Assembly (NCBI RefSeq): GCF_004765815.2
Contig: NZ_ML974127.1
Coordinates: 1,094,927 to 1,158,926, forward strand
Direction: 5' to 3'
From: Halorussus salinus
Lineage (GTDB): Archaea > Halobacteriota > Halobacteria > Halobacteriales > Haladaptataceae
Length of the DNA stretch: 64,000 nt
Shown: positions 9,355 to 18,272 of the stretch, one piece after another
How positions within the stretch are numbered: the stretch's first letter is position 1
How the letters are laid out: each line of letters starts with the position of its first letter
Made by a program: the position numbers and the translations under genes
The notes under the pieces: generated by a model
What the model was told of the DNA's origin: nothing
The model's database searches: none
Seen by the model: the letters and a program-made list of their open reading frames with translations, nothing else

Positions 9355-9509
9355 ACCGCACTGACGCCGACTCCGAGGAGTCACCGCACCGCGACCGCTC
9401 CGCGACAGCCACCGTGAGCCTCACTCCTCCCCAGCCTCGCGGCCGCATCCGCGGCCGCGTCCCTCGCACGGTGGGCGCGGCGCACGAGCCGCCGCGCCCG
9501 CGAGCGCCG
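9355..9509 (-). repeat. dispersed repeat family B, copy 1
   Basis: Read on the minus strand, this segment matches 29344-29483 in the same order: a GC-rich GCGGGCGCGGC start, CCGCGCCCAC, GTGCGAGGGACG, a variable insert, TGGGGAGG, a GTGGC-GTCGCGG block and a final CAGTGCGGT. The inserts differ in sequence and length while the flanks are kept. It has no coding signal. Confidence 0.65.
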
Positions 9510-9626
9510 GGTGGAAAGTTGAGATGTTACAGAACCCGGCCGCATCGTCCCACGCCGAGCCGTGGCCGTCTCGCTCCCGAGGCCGCGACGAACCCTTTAA
9601 GCCCCGCCGACGAGTCAACCACGGGC

Positions 9627-10448
9627 ATGACCGGCGACAGCGAAGACCCGAACGACGACGTGCAGTACCACATCGAGGTCGGCGAGGAGGACGTGGCCGA
9701 CGCCGTCCTCCTGCCCGGCAACCCCGAGCGCATCGAGAAGATCACGCAGTTCTGGGACTCGGCCGACGAGATGGCCAGCCACCGCGAGTACCGGACCGTC
9801 ACCGGCGACTACGAGGGGACGCCCATCAGCGTGACCTCCACCGGCATCGGCAGTCCCTCGGCCGCCATCGCGGTCGAGGAGCTAGCCCGCGTCGGCGCGG
9901 ACACGTTCGTCCGAGTCGGCTCCTGCGGTGCCATCCAGCCGGAGATGGAAGTCGGCGACTTGGTTATCTCGACCGGCGGCGTTCGCCAAGAGGGCACCAG
10001 CGACGCCTACGTCCGCGAGGACTATCCCGCCGTGGCGGACTACGAGGTCGTCTCGGCGCTCGTCGCGGCCGCCGAGCGGCTGGGCTACGACTACCACACC
10101 GGCGTCACGATGAGCGCCGACAGCTTCTACGCCGGGCAGGGTCGCCCCGGCTTCGAGGGTTTCGAGGCCGCCGGGAGCGACGAACTCGTCGAGAATCTCA
10201 AGGACGCGAACGTCAAGAACATCGAGATGGAGGCCAGCGCCATCATGACGCTCGCGAACATCTACGGGCTTCGGGCGGGCGCGGTCTGCTCGGTGTTCGC
10301 CAACCGCGAGACCGGCGAGTTCCTGACGGAGGGCGAGAACCGCGCCGCCGAGACGGCGAGCCTCGCGGTGAAGCTCCTCGCGCAGATGGACGAGGTGAAA
10401 GCAGAGAATGGCGTAGACCGGTGGCATCCCGGCCTGAGTCTCGAATAG
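9627..10448 (+). CDS. udp: uridine phosphorylase / nucleoside phosphorylase family
   Basis: A 273-residue cytosolic nucleoside phosphorylase of the PNP/UDP superfamily, predicted to split uridine with phosphate into uracil and ribose 1-phosphate. Visible motifs are LLPGNPERIEKI (about residues 28-39), the phosphate-binding GSCGAIQPEMEVGDLVI (about 99-115) and the ribose-binding NIEMEAS (about 197-203). The ATG at 9627 gives the normal N-terminus; the frame is open upstream but runs through repeat sequence. The ribose 1-phosphate made could enter the haloarchaeal pentose bisphosphate route or be isomerised by a phosphopentomutase. Purine specificity is not excluded. Confidence 0.9.
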   Translation: MTGDSEDPNDDVQYHIEVGEEDVADAVLLPGNPERIEKITQFWDSADEMASHREYRTVTGDYEGTPISVTSTGIGSPSAAIAVEELARVGADTFVRVGSCGAIQPEMEVGDLVISTGGVRQEGTSDAYVREDYPAVADYEVVSALVAAAERLGYDYHTGVTMSADSFYAGQGRPGFEGFEAAGSDELVENLKDANVKNIEMEASAIMTLANIYGLRAGAVCSVFANRETGEFLTEGENRAAETASLAVKLLAQMDEVKAENGVDRWHPGLSLE

Positions 10449-10481
10449 GCGTCTCGACCCGCCGGGACGACCCCGGCTGGC

Positions 10482-11396
10482 TCACTCGCCTTCCGGCGCG
10501 CGGACCGAGAGGACGGGCACTTCGGACTTCCGGACGAGCTTCGCGGTCGTGCTACCGAGGAAGTAGCGGTCGATGCCGGTCCGGCCGTGGGTACCCATCG
10601 CAATCAGGTCTACGTCGTTCTCGTCGGCGTAATCCAGTAGACTTCGGGCCGGAACCCCGTCGCGGACCTCGGTCACGGCGTCGAGTCCTGCCTCGCGAGC
10701 GCGTTCGGCGACGCGCTCGGTCGCGTTCTCGCCGCGCGTTTCGAGGCTGTCCAGTAGGTCGGTCGTCGCCGCCACGTCCACGCCCTCCTCGCTCCACGAG
10801 TCGGCACCGGTCGCCACGGCCTGCACGTTGACCACGTTGACGGCGTGGACGGTCGCGTCGTACCGCTCGGCGACGGCGAGTCCGTGTTCGACCGCGACCT
10901 CGGCGCAGTCGCTCCCGTCGGTCGGAATCAACACGTCGTCGTAGCCGTCGCCGACGACGCTCCGGTCGGTGACGCGGACGGTGAACACCGGCACGTCCGA
11001 GAGGCGGACGACGCGCTCGGTCACACTCCCGGTGGTGTATCGGTCCAGTCCCGTCCGGCCGTGGGTGCCCATGAACACGAGGTCCGCGTCGTTCTCGTCG
11101 GCGTAGTCGAGAATTCCCTCGGAGGGCTTGCCCTTGACGACCGCGGTCCGCACGTCGTCGTCGGGTCCGGCGAACTCCTCGACCTCCGAAATCGTCGCTC
11201 TGGCTCGCTCTTCGAGTCGGCCGACGAACTCCTGATCGACGCCGCCCGCACTGAAGAGTCCGCCCGCGGTCTGCACGTCCACGACGTTTATGAGGTGGAC
11301 CGTCGCGTCGAATCTACGAGCGATATCGAGGGCGTGTTCCGCGGCGCGTTCGGCGGGCGGGCTTCCGTCGATGGGAACGAGGAGGGTGTCGTACAT
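10482..11396 (-). CDS. tandem universal stress protein (UspA) domains
   Basis: A 304-residue protein with two UspA domains in tandem (about residues 1-145 and 152-300). Each ends with an ATP-binding-type loop GTHGRTG-(9 residues)-GS, seen as GTHGRTGLDRYTTGS and GTHGRTGIDRYFLGS, so both halves should bind ATP. It is very acidic. The gene is convergent with uridine phosphorylase and has a CTTAAG box about 33 bases upstream of its ATG. Its role in stress or signalling cannot be made more precise from the sequence. Confidence 0.92.
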   Translation of the reverse strand: MYDTLLVPIDGSPPAERAAEHALDIARRFDATVHLINVVDVQTAGGLFSAGGVDQEFVGRLEERARATISEVEEFAGPDDDVRTAVVKGKPSEGILDYADENDADLVFMGTHGRTGLDRYTTGSVTERVVRLSDVPVFTVRVTDRSVVGDGYDDVLIPTDGSDCAEVAVEHGLAVAERYDATVHAVNVVNVQAVATGADSWSEEGVDVAATTDLLDSLETRGENATERVAERAREAGLDAVTEVRDGVPARSLLDYADENDVDLIAMGTHGRTGIDRYFLGSTTAKLVRKSEVPVLSVRAPEGE

Positions 11397-11464
11397 GACT
11401 ACCGCTCACTACGACGGGGCGACCCTTAAGAAGGAAGGAAGTTCTCAGTCGATAGGGGTTCGTT

Positions 11465-12607
11465 TCACAACAGGTCGGCGTCCACGAGCCGGTCTACCGC
11501 TTCGCCGATTCGCTCCTTGCTGTTGGCGTAGGAGATGCGGGCGTAGCCCGGCGCGCCGAACGCGCTCCCCGGCACGGTGGCGACGTGGGCCTGTTCGAGG
11601 GCCTGCTCGCACCACGTCTGGTCGTCCTCGGCGACCTCCATCATTAGGTAGAAGGCGCCGTCCGGTTCGGGAGCCGCGACGCCTTCCGCGTCGAGTCTGT
11701 CCAGCAGGAACTCGCGGCGTTCGGCGAACGCCTCGACCATCTCGGAAACCGACTCGTCGGTGTGTTCGAGGGCTTCGACGCCCGCGTGCTGGACGAAGTT
11801 GGTCGCACACGACACGGAATGAGAGTGGAGCTTTCCGGACTGGGAGACGAGTTCTTCGGGACCGGCGTAGTAGCCGAGTCGCCACCCGGTCATCGAGTAG
11901 GCCTTCGAGAAGCCGTTGACGGTGACGGTTCGGTCGGCCATCCCCTCGAAGGTGCCGAGGCTGGTCGGCTCCGGGCCGTAGGTGATTTCCTGATAGATTT
12001 CGTCGCTGACGACGGTCACGTCGTGTTCGACCGCGAGGTCGGCGACGCCCGCGAGCGCGTCGTCCGAGTAGACCGCGCCGGTCGGGTTGTTCGGCGAGTT
12101 GACGACCAGCAGTTCGGTCTCGTCGGAGATGGCGTCGCCGAGTTCGTCCAGCGCGGGTTCGAGTTGGAAGTCGTGCGGAGCGAGGTCCACGCGATTGAGG
12201 TCGCCGCCCGCGAGTTTGACCATCGCCTCGTAGGAGACCCACGCGGGGTCCAGCAGGACCACTTCGTCGCCGTCGTCCACGAGGGTCTGGACGACCTCGT
12301 AGAGCGCCTGCTTCGCGCCGGGCGTGACCACCACGTTCTCGGCCTCGTGGTCCAGCCCGTCGCTCCGCAACTTCTCGGCGATGGCGGCCTTGAGTTCGGG
12401 GATTCCGTTCGAGGAGGTGTAGCCCGTGTGGCCCGCGTCCATCGCGTCCTTCCCGGCGGAGACGACGTTCTCGGGCGTCGGGAAGTCGGGTTCGCCCACG
12501 CTCAGGTCCACCACGTCCGCGCCCTCGGCTTCCAGTTCGGACGCGAGGTTGCTGATAGCCAGCGTCGCGCTCGGTTCGACTCGTTGGATTCTATCTGAAA
12601 AGTGCAT
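11465..12607 (-). CDS. class I/II pyridoxal-phosphate aminotransferase (aspartate aminotransferase type)
   Basis: A 380-residue fold-type-I aminotransferase. The Schiff-base lysine lies in NGFSKAYSMTGWRLGY, and NSPNNPTGAVY, the DEIY cofactor-contact motif and a C-terminal arginine region (GYARISYA) are present. The start MHFSDRI fits the family; a further 11 codons are open upstream but would overlap ribH. Only one base separates the ribH stop from this ATG, so the two are translationally coupled. Family relatives act on aspartate, other amino acids or aromatic substrates, and I cannot decide between them. Confidence 0.9.
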   Translation of the reverse strand: MHFSDRIQRVEPSATLAISNLASELEAEGADVVDLSVGEPDFPTPENVVSAGKDAMDAGHTGYTSSNGIPELKAAIAEKLRSDGLDHEAENVVVTPGAKQALYEVVQTLVDDGDEVVLLDPAWVSYEAMVKLAGGDLNRVDLAPHDFQLEPALDELGDAISDETELLVVNSPNNPTGAVYSDDALAGVADLAVEHDVTVVSDEIYQEITYGPEPTSLGTFEGMADRTVTVNGFSKAYSMTGWRLGYYAGPEELVSQSGKLHSHSVSCATNFVQHAGVEALEHTDESVSEMVEAFAERREFLLDRLDAEGVAAPEPDGAFYLMMEVAEDDQTWCEQALEQAHVATVPGSAFGAPGYARISYANSKERIGEAVDRLVDADLL

Positions 12608-12608
12608 G

Positions 12609-13010
12609 TTAGAGTTCCTCCGCAAGTTCGACTGCCGCATCTACCGCCTCTTTGCCTTTGTCCACGCGCTCGCGGGCCTCCGCGCCAGACATCCCCGGTC
12701 CGCTCACGCCGAAGGTGACGGGCACGTCGCGGTCGAGGCTCACGTCGGTCAGCCCCTGCGCGGCGGCGTCGGCGATGACTCGGTCGTGGTCGGTGTCGCC
12801 GGTCACTATCGTCCCGACCACCGCCACGGCGTCTATCTCCTCGCGCCGGGCCAACCGGTCGGCCGCCAGCGGCGCGTCGTACGCGCCGGGGACGCGGAGG
12901 GTCTCGACCACCTCGGCCCCGCGGTCGGCGGCGGCTTCGTGGGCGTGTTCTTCCATCTGGTCGGTAACTTCGCGGTTGAACCGCGAGACGACGAGACCGA
13001 GCGAAACCAT
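12609..13010 (-). CDS. ribH: 6,7-dimethyl-8-ribityllumazine synthase
   Basis: A 133-residue lumazine synthase for the penultimate step of riboflavin synthesis. It has the substrate-binding FNREVTD near the N-terminus, VPGAYDAPLA, and GTIVTGDTDHDRVI with the catalytic histidine. Length is normal for archaeal RibH, and the start at 13010 matches a TATA-like box 25 bases upstream. It is first in a two-gene unit with the aminotransferase, and divergent from the Agl23-family gene. Confidence 0.94.
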   Translation of the reverse strand: MVSLGLVVSRFNREVTDQMEEHAHEAAADRGAEVVETLRVPGAYDAPLAADRLARREEIDAVAVVGTIVTGDTDHDRVIADAAAQGLTDVSLDRDVPVTFGVSGPGMSGAEARERVDKGKEAVDAAVELAEEL

Positions 13011-13030
13011 GTCCGGGTGGAGGTTTGGCC

Positions 13031-13040
13031 GAGTAAAAGA
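13031..13040 (-). promoter_or_regulatory. TATA-like box of ribH
   Basis: On the minus strand the box reads TTTTAC and is centred about 25 bases before the ribH ATG. It lies in the short divergent gap shared with the gene at 13091. Confidence 0.4.
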
Positions 13041-13090
13041 ACTACCGTTCTCCGGAAAACTTGTATCCCTCGGGATGCTTCCCGGAAACG

Positions 13091-14917
13091 ATGACCGCAG
13101 ACGAGGAGTCCGCGAACGTCCGCCACTGGGCGCGCGAGTCCACGAGTGCGTTCGGGCGAACGGTGGGCACGCGCGCCGCGCTCGCGGTGCTGGCCGTGAC
13201 GCTGTTCTCACTGACGCTTCGGTTCTTCGCGCTCGGGTCGCGAGTGTTCCACTGGGACGAGGGCCGGGTCGGCTACTGGATTCTGCGCTACGCCGAGAAC
13301 GGCATCTGGGAGTACCACGCTGTCATCCACGGCCCGTTCGTCTACCACGTCAACAAGTATCTCTTTCAGTTGTTCGGCGCGAGCGACTTCGTGGCGCGCG
13401 CGCCGGTCGCGGTGGTCTCCGGCCTCCTGCCGTTGACCGCGTGGCTGTTCCGCGAGCGACTCAACCGCGTCGAGATGGTGACGGTGGGTCTGTTCTTCGC
13501 GGCGAACCCCATCATCCTCTACTACTCGCGGTTCATGCGCAACGACGTTCTCCTCGCGGCGTTCATGGTGTACGCGCTCGCGTTCTACACGCGACTGTTC
13601 GACACCCGCAAGCCCCGATACCTCTACGCCGGAACGCTGATGCTCGCGCTGGCGTTCACGACCAAGGAGAACGTGCTGGTCTACGTCGTGACGTGGGTCG
13701 GCGCGGCGGTCCTGCTTCTGGACCACCGACTCCAACTCTCGGGCGAGGACAGGGCCGAGGCCCTCCCCGGACCGCTCTACGAGGCGGTGCATGCCTACCG
13801 GTCGGCCGGTGAGAACGACCGGAGTCCGTTCGGGGCTTTCGGCAAAAAGCTGGTCGTTCGCCTCCTGTCCAGCAGGTGGACGCTCCACGTCGTGCTAGGC
13901 CTCCTGTTCTTTTTCGCCGTGGTGATATTCTTCTACGCGCCGCGCTCGCGGGGTATCGCGGAACCGGGTCTCTGGAAGGCGTTCTCGAATCCGGGGCTGT
14001 TCCCCGCGGTAATCGAAGAAGCGACGGTCGGGTCGTGGGAGTCGTTCGTCGGCAAGTGGGGCGAGGGCAACCAGAAGTCGTACATCGACACGTTCCGGTC
14101 GCTCGGGGCGGTCCTCTGGAAGAGTTCGGCGGCGTTGTTGGCGCTCGCTGGAGTCGGCTTCCTGACCGACCGCTACGTCGGCGACAAGCCCCGCGACGTG
14201 GTGGCGTTCGCGTTCTACTGGGGTTTCGTCAGCATCATCGGCTACCCCGTCATCGTGGAGAACGCGTTCCCGTGGGAGGTCGTCCACGCCGTCGTCCCGC
14301 TGGCGATTCCGGCTGGGGTCGGACTGGCCATCCTCGTCCGGTGGGGGAGCGAAGCCGTCACGGAGGGCGACGCGATGAGTGCGACGCTGGCGGCGCTCCT
14401 CGTCCTGTTGGTCGCCGGGCAAGTCGCCGCGACTGCGGCCACGACGACGTACATGCACCCCGCCGACCAGTACTTGGACGACGGCGAGTCCGAGCGGAAC
14501 GCGCTCGTCCAGTACGGCCAACCCGCAGAGGGCATTCGGCCGACGCTCGAACGCGTGCGCTACGCCGCGACCAACAACGAGGGAACCGACGTGCTGTACT
14601 ACGGGTCGGACTTCTACGTCGCCGACGAGTCGGAGAACGACCGGTGGGCCGCTGGCGGCGGGTGGTACGACCGGTTGCCGCTCCCGTGGTACACCGAGAT
14701 GTACGGCGCGGAGGTAGACAGCACGACCGACGTGCAGGAAATCGAGTCGAACCCGCCTCCGGTCGTCGTCGCCCGCGCTGGCGACCGACAGGTCGTCGCC
14801 CAGCAACTCGACGGCTATCGGGCCTTCGAGGAGGAACTCACTCTCTGGGGGAGCGAGACGGTCTTCTTCGTGGACGAGGAGGCCCTTCCACCCGAGCAAC
14901 GCGGCGAGTCCGGGTGA
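13091..14917 (+). CDS. Agl23-family (flippase-activity-associated) polytopic membrane protein
   Basis: A 608-residue integral membrane protein with about ten hydrophobic segments and a soluble C-terminal part. The luminal FHWDEGRVGYWILRYAENG region (about residues 50-70) with an Asp-Glu pair, followed by YHAVIHGPFVYH, is the hallmark of the archaeal family known as flippase-activity-associated protein Agl23, related to the GT-C fold of dolichol-phosphate-sugar transferases. It is expected to act in the membrane in S-layer glycoprotein glycosylation, although a precise reaction is not established. The ATG at 13091 is preferred over the upstream TTG at 13061. A second protein of the related YYY type is encoded at 55623-58040. 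Confidence 0.85.
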   Translation: MTADEESANVRHWARESTSAFGRTVGTRAALAVLAVTLFSLTLRFFALGSRVFHWDEGRVGYWILRYAENGIWEYHAVIHGPFVYHVNKYLFQLFGASDFVARAPVAVVSGLLPLTAWLFRERLNRVEMVTVGLFFAANPIILYYSRFMRNDVLLAAFMVYALAFYTRLFDTRKPRYLYAGTLMLALAFTTKENVLVYVVTWVGAAVLLLDHRLQLSGEDRAEALPGPLYEAVHAYRSAGENDRSPFGAFGKKLVVRLLSSRWTLHVVLGLLFFFAVVIFFYAPRSRGIAEPGLWKAFSNPGLFPAVIEEATVGSWESFVGKWGEGNQKSYIDTFRSLGAVLWKSSAALLALAGVGFLTDRYVGDKPRDVVAFAFYWGFVSIIGYPVIVENAFPWEVVHAVVPLAIPAGVGLAILVRWGSEAVTEGDAMSATLAALLVLLVAGQVAATAATTTYMHPADQYLDDGESERNALVQYGQPAEGIRPTLERVRYAATNNEGTDVLYYGSDFYVADESENDRWAAGGGWYDRLPLPWYTEMYGAEVDSTTDVQEIESNPPPVVVARAGDRQVVAQQLDGYRAFEEELTLWGSETVFFVDEEALPPEQRGESG

Positions 14918-14972
14918 GCGAAACCGACGAGAAGTAACCACATTCTTGCACAACACTCACCCTAGTTGGCAA

Positions 14973-14980
14973 ATCTTATG
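14973..14980 (+). promoter_or_regulatory. TATA-like box of purKE
   Basis: TCTTATG is centred about 30 bases before the purK ATG, inside the only AT-rich part of the gap. Confidence 0.4.
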
Positions 14981-15006
14981 CAGGGGCGTCTACAACTGCC
15001 GACCAG

Positions 15007-16152
15007 ATGAGCGACAGAGAGACGATTGGCGTCGTCGGCGGGGGACAGCTCGGTCGGATGCTGGCGGAGGCGGCCGCGCCGCTCGGCGTCGAGGTGGTCG
15101 TCTTGGACCCAACGCCCGACTGCCCGGCCTCGCCGGTCGCCCGCGACCAAATCGTCGGCGAGTTCGACGACGAGGAGGGAATCGACGAGTTGGCCGCGTG
15201 CGCCGACTACTTGACGTACGAAATCGAGTTGGCCGACCCCGACGTGCTGGAACGAGTCGCGAAGCGACACGGCGTGCCGGTCAACCCCGACCCCGACACG
15301 CTCCGGACGATTCAGGACAAGTTGGTCCAGAATCGCGCCCTGCGGGACGCCGGGGTGCCGGTGCCCGACTTCCGGCGGGTGGACGACCGCGAGGACCTGC
15401 TGGCGGCAGTCGAAGACTTCGGCTACCCTGTCATGCTCAAAGCCCGCGAGGGCGGCTACGACGGCCGGGGCAACGTCCCAATCGCCGACGAGAGCGAGAT
15501 AGACGCAGCCCTCGACCAAATCGAGGGCGGCGCGGTGGTCGAGGAGTTCGTGGACTTCGAGCGCGAGGTGTCGATTATCGGCGTGAAGGGAGACGGCGAG
15601 ACGGCGGCGTTCCCGCTCGGCGAGAACGTCCACCGCGAGGAGATTCTGCGCGAGACGGTCGTCCCGGCCCGCACGAGCGAGGCGGTCGCCGAGCGCGCCC
15701 GCGAGGTCGCCGAGGACGTGCTGGCGATGCTGTCGGGACGGGGCGTGTACGGCATCGAGTTGTTCGAGACCAGTGACGGCGAGATTCTGGTCAACGAAAT
15801 CGCCCCGCGACCGCACAACTCCGGCCACTACACCATCGAGGGCGCGCTGACCTCCCAGTTCGAACAGCACGCCCGCGCCGTGACGGGGCGACCGCTCGGC
15901 GCGACCGACCTCCGGCGTCCCGTGGTGTCGGCGAACCTGCTGGGCGACGGCGACGAGCGCCGCCCCGCAGACTCCTCGGGCGACGAGGAGATTCTGGCCC
16001 ATCCGGGCGCGAGCCTCCACTGGTACGGGAAACACGAGGTCTACCCCTTGCGGAAGATGGGCCACCTGACGGTGGTCCGGCGGGACTCCGAATCGACCGA
16101 CGAACTCCTCGAAACGGCGCGCGAACTGCGCGACGAGGTGACCTTCGAATGA
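15007..16152 (+). CDS. purK: 5-(carboxyamino)imidazole ribonucleotide synthase
   Basis: A 381-residue ATP-grasp enzyme that makes N5-CAIR from AIR, ATP and bicarbonate in purine synthesis. It opens with the nucleotide-binding IGVVGGGQLGRML motif, has ATP-grasp segments VMLKAREGGYDGRGN and VVEEFVDFEREVSIIG, and the metal-ligand region GIELFETSDGEILVNEIAPRPHNSGH in the expected order. It overlaps purE by four bases (ATGA), forming the usual purK-purE pair. Confidence 0.96.
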   Translation: MSDRETIGVVGGGQLGRMLAEAAAPLGVEVVVLDPTPDCPASPVARDQIVGEFDDEEGIDELAACADYLTYEIELADPDVLERVAKRHGVPVNPDPDTLRTIQDKLVQNRALRDAGVPVPDFRRVDDREDLLAAVEDFGYPVMLKAREGGYDGRGNVPIADESEIDAALDQIEGGAVVEEFVDFEREVSIIGVKGDGETAAFPLGENVHREEILRETVVPARTSEAVAERAREVAEDVLAMLSGRGVYGIELFETSDGEILVNEIAPRPHNSGHYTIEGALTSQFEQHARAVTGRPLGATDLRRPVVSANLLGDGDERRPADSSGDEEILAHPGASLHWYGKHEVYPLRKMGHLTVVRRDSESTDELLETARELRDEVTFE

Positions 16153-16790
16153 GCGACGACGAACTTCAGACTCTCATCGACGACCTGCGAGCAGAGGCAG
16201 AGCGCGACAGGGACCCCGAAGACACCCCCGAAATCGGCATCGTCATGGGGAGCGACTCGGACCTCGACGTGATGGCTGGCTCGGAGGAGGGCCGCCCCGG
16301 AGCCTACGACGCGCTGACGCGACTGGGCTTCGAGGAGGTCACCGACTACGACGACCCGCCCGAGGCGCGGTTCACCTTCGAGACGTACGTCGTCTCGGCC
16401 CATCGCACGCCCGAGTTGATGTACGTCTACGCCGAGACCGCCGAGGAGCGCGGCCTCGACGTTATCATCGCGGGCGCTGGCGGAAAGTCCGCTGACCTGC
16501 CGAACATGACCGCCTCCATCGCGTACCCGCTTCCCGTCGTCGGCGTGCCCGTCCAAGAGAAGTCCCTGCCATCCGTAGTGGGGATGCCACAGGGCGCGCC
16601 CCTCGTCGCGGTGGACGCGGGTAAGTCGTTCAACGCGGCGCTGTCGGCGGTCCAGATGCTCTCGCGTCAGCACGACGACCTGCGCGACAGGTTGGTCGAG
16701 TACCACGACGACTTGCAGGCGGGCGTCGCGGACGTGTCCCGGCGACTCCACGAGGAGGGCACGCCGGGATTCCGCGAGTCGAGCGAGTAA
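16149..16790 (+). CDS. purE: N5-carboxyaminoimidazole ribonucleotide mutase
   Basis: A 213-residue class I PurE that turns N5-CAIR into CAIR. GSDSDLDVM near residue 35 and VVSAHRTPELM near residue 80 bind substrate, and GAGGKSADLPNM and a later MPQGAPLVAV complete the family pattern. Compared with bacterial PurE it has a longer acidic N-terminus and an insert of about 20 residues before the SAHRTP motif (GSEEGRPGAYDALTRLG region). It is coupled to purK. Confidence 0.95.
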   Translation: MSDDELQTLIDDLRAEAERDRDPEDTPEIGIVMGSDSDLDVMAGSEEGRPGAYDALTRLGFEEVTDYDDPPEARFTFETYVVSAHRTPELMYVYAETAEERGLDVIIAGAGGKSADLPNMTASIAYPLPVVGVPVQEKSLPSVVGMPQGAPLVAVDAGKSFNAALSAVQMLSRQHDDLRDRLVEYHDDLQAGVADVSRRLHEEGTPGFRESSE

Positions 16791-17157
16791 GGGACCGCGA
16801 CGGCGACGGACTTGCTTTGTATTCTTCGTGCGCGCGAGCGCGATGTCGCGGCCCCCGAGGCGACCGAAACGACGGGCGGCGGCGACCGACTCACTTCCCC
16901 GAAAGTCGGCGCGTCCGACCGTTTCGTCGTTTTCTGGCCGGTTTGGTGGGCTTAACGTCAGGGATGTGGTATCGCGCTGTGTCGGTTCCGAAGACGTTCC
17001 CACTCGGAGCGTCAACTCCGACACGAAATATTCGCTTTCCCGACAGAATCCGTCAAGCCGACGAAAGGGGGTTGAGGCGGCCAGATTCGTCCGAATCGCA
17101 AGAATCAACGCTTATGAGGGTGCGCTCATAATCTCGGGATGGTAGGAGAATATCGGC
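16791..17157. other. intergenic region upstream of the nuo operon
   Basis: About 370 bases without a supported gene. The last 80 bases contain AT-rich segments (CGCTTATGAG, CTCATAATC) and a GGAGA motif before the nuoA ATG, so the nuo promoter probably lies here. I see no repeat or structured RNA. Confidence 0.5.
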
Positions 17158-17568
17158 ATGAATCCATGGATAGCTATTGGCGCGTTGGCGCTGGTGGGGC
17201 TGTTGATACCGCTCGGGATGATGGCGGTCTCCAGCCTGCTCCGGCCCACCGTGCCCGAGAAAGGTAAATACGCCACCTACGAGAGCGGCGAGGTGCCGAC
17301 GGGCGGCACGCGAATCCGATTCAACATACAGTACTACATGGTCGCGCTGCTGTTCGTCATCTTCGACATCGAGACCGTCCTCATCTTCCCTTGGACGGTC
17401 ATCTACAGGAGCGCGGTTTCGATGGAGGGCGTCGGACTGGTGAAGACGCTGGCCCCGATGTTGCTGTTCATCGGTGTTCTCGTCGTCGGTCTCGGCTGGG
17501 CGTGGCGTAACGGTGCCGTACGGTGGGTACGCAACCCCGACCGTTCGCAACGGAGCGTGGATAGATAA
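17158..17568 (+). CDS. nuoA: NADH dehydrogenase-like complex I subunit A
   Basis: A 136-residue membrane subunit with three predicted transmembrane helices. It carries the family region YESGEVPTGGTRIRFNIQYYMVALLFVIFDIETVLIFPW (shown only by its key FDIE motif near residue 64), which holds the conserved acidic residues. It is first in the operon and overlaps nuoB by one base. Confidence 0.95.
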   Translation: MNPWIAIGALALVGLLIPLGMMAVSSLLRPTVPEKGKYATYESGEVPTGGTRIRFNIQYYMVALLFVIFDIETVLIFPWTVIYRSAVSMEGVGLVKTLAPMLLFIGVLVVGLGWAWRNGAVRWVRNPDRSQRSVDR

Positions 17569-18272
17569 TGAGTAACGAACCACGGGATACGATTCACAGC
17601 AGTACAGACCCACAGACTAAGACCCGCGAAGCCCGGATGGGCGAAGGCGTGGACAACCGGTTCAACTCGAAGCTTCGGGAGGCGTTCGGCTCGTCGCCGT
17701 TCATCCTCACCAAGTTCGACAAGTTCATGAACTGGGTGCGGGGCTCGTCGATGTTCATGCTGCAGTTCGGTATCGCCTGTTGCAGCATCGAGATGATGCA
17801 CACCTACGCGGTCAAGCACGACCTCGACCGATTCGGGTCGGGCGTGCCCCGCGCGTCGCCGCGACAGGCCGACGTGATGATCGTTCCGGGGACCATCGTC
17901 TCGAAGTTCGCTCCTCGGATGAAGCGGGTGTACGACCAGATGCCCGAGCCCAAGTTCGTCGTCAACATGGGTTCGTGTTCCATCTCGGGCGGCCCGTTCC
18001 AAGAGGGCTACAACGTCATCAAGGGGGCCGAGGAGGTCATCCCGGTGGACATCCACGTCCCCGGTTGCCCGCCCCGGCCCGAGGCGCTCGTCTACGGCGT
18101 CGTCAAGCTCCAAGAGCGCATCGCCAACGGCGAGACCAGCCCCGTGACGGTCAAGCCCTACGAACTGGAGCAGTTCGGCGACCTCGAACAGGACGAGCTC
18201 ATCGACAAGCTCGCGGACGACATCGACGAGGACACCCTCGTCATGCGCTACAACTGGGCTGATTCGCCATGA
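17568..18272 (+). CDS. nuoB: complex I subunit B, N2 iron-sulfur cluster
   Basis: A 234-residue peripheral subunit that carries the terminal 4Fe-4S cluster N2 next to the quinone site. The four ligands are present as tandem Cys71-Cys72, Cys137 and Cys167. An acidic N-terminal extension of about 45 residues and a C-terminal extension after the core are longer than in bacterial NuoB, as in other haloarchaea. It overlaps nuoCD by four bases. Confidence 0.96.
   Translation: MSNEPRDTIHSSTDPQTKTREARMGEGVDNRFNSKLREAFGSSPFILTKFDKFMNWVRGSSMFMLQFGIACCSIEMMHTYAVKHDLDRFGSGVPRASPRQADVMIVPGTIVSKFAPRMKRVYDQMPEPKFVVNMGSCSISGGPFQEGYNVIKGAEEVIPVDIHVPGCPPRPEALVYGVVKLQERIANGETSPVTVKPYELEQFGDLEQDELIDKLADDIDEDTLVMRYNWADSP

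Noticed and set aside
8974-9384. A 136-codon minus-strand frame between cdd and uridine phosphorylase
   Set aside because: The translation has mixed composition with many Arg, Ser and Trp residues, is not acidic like real genes here, and has no recognisable domain or promoter.
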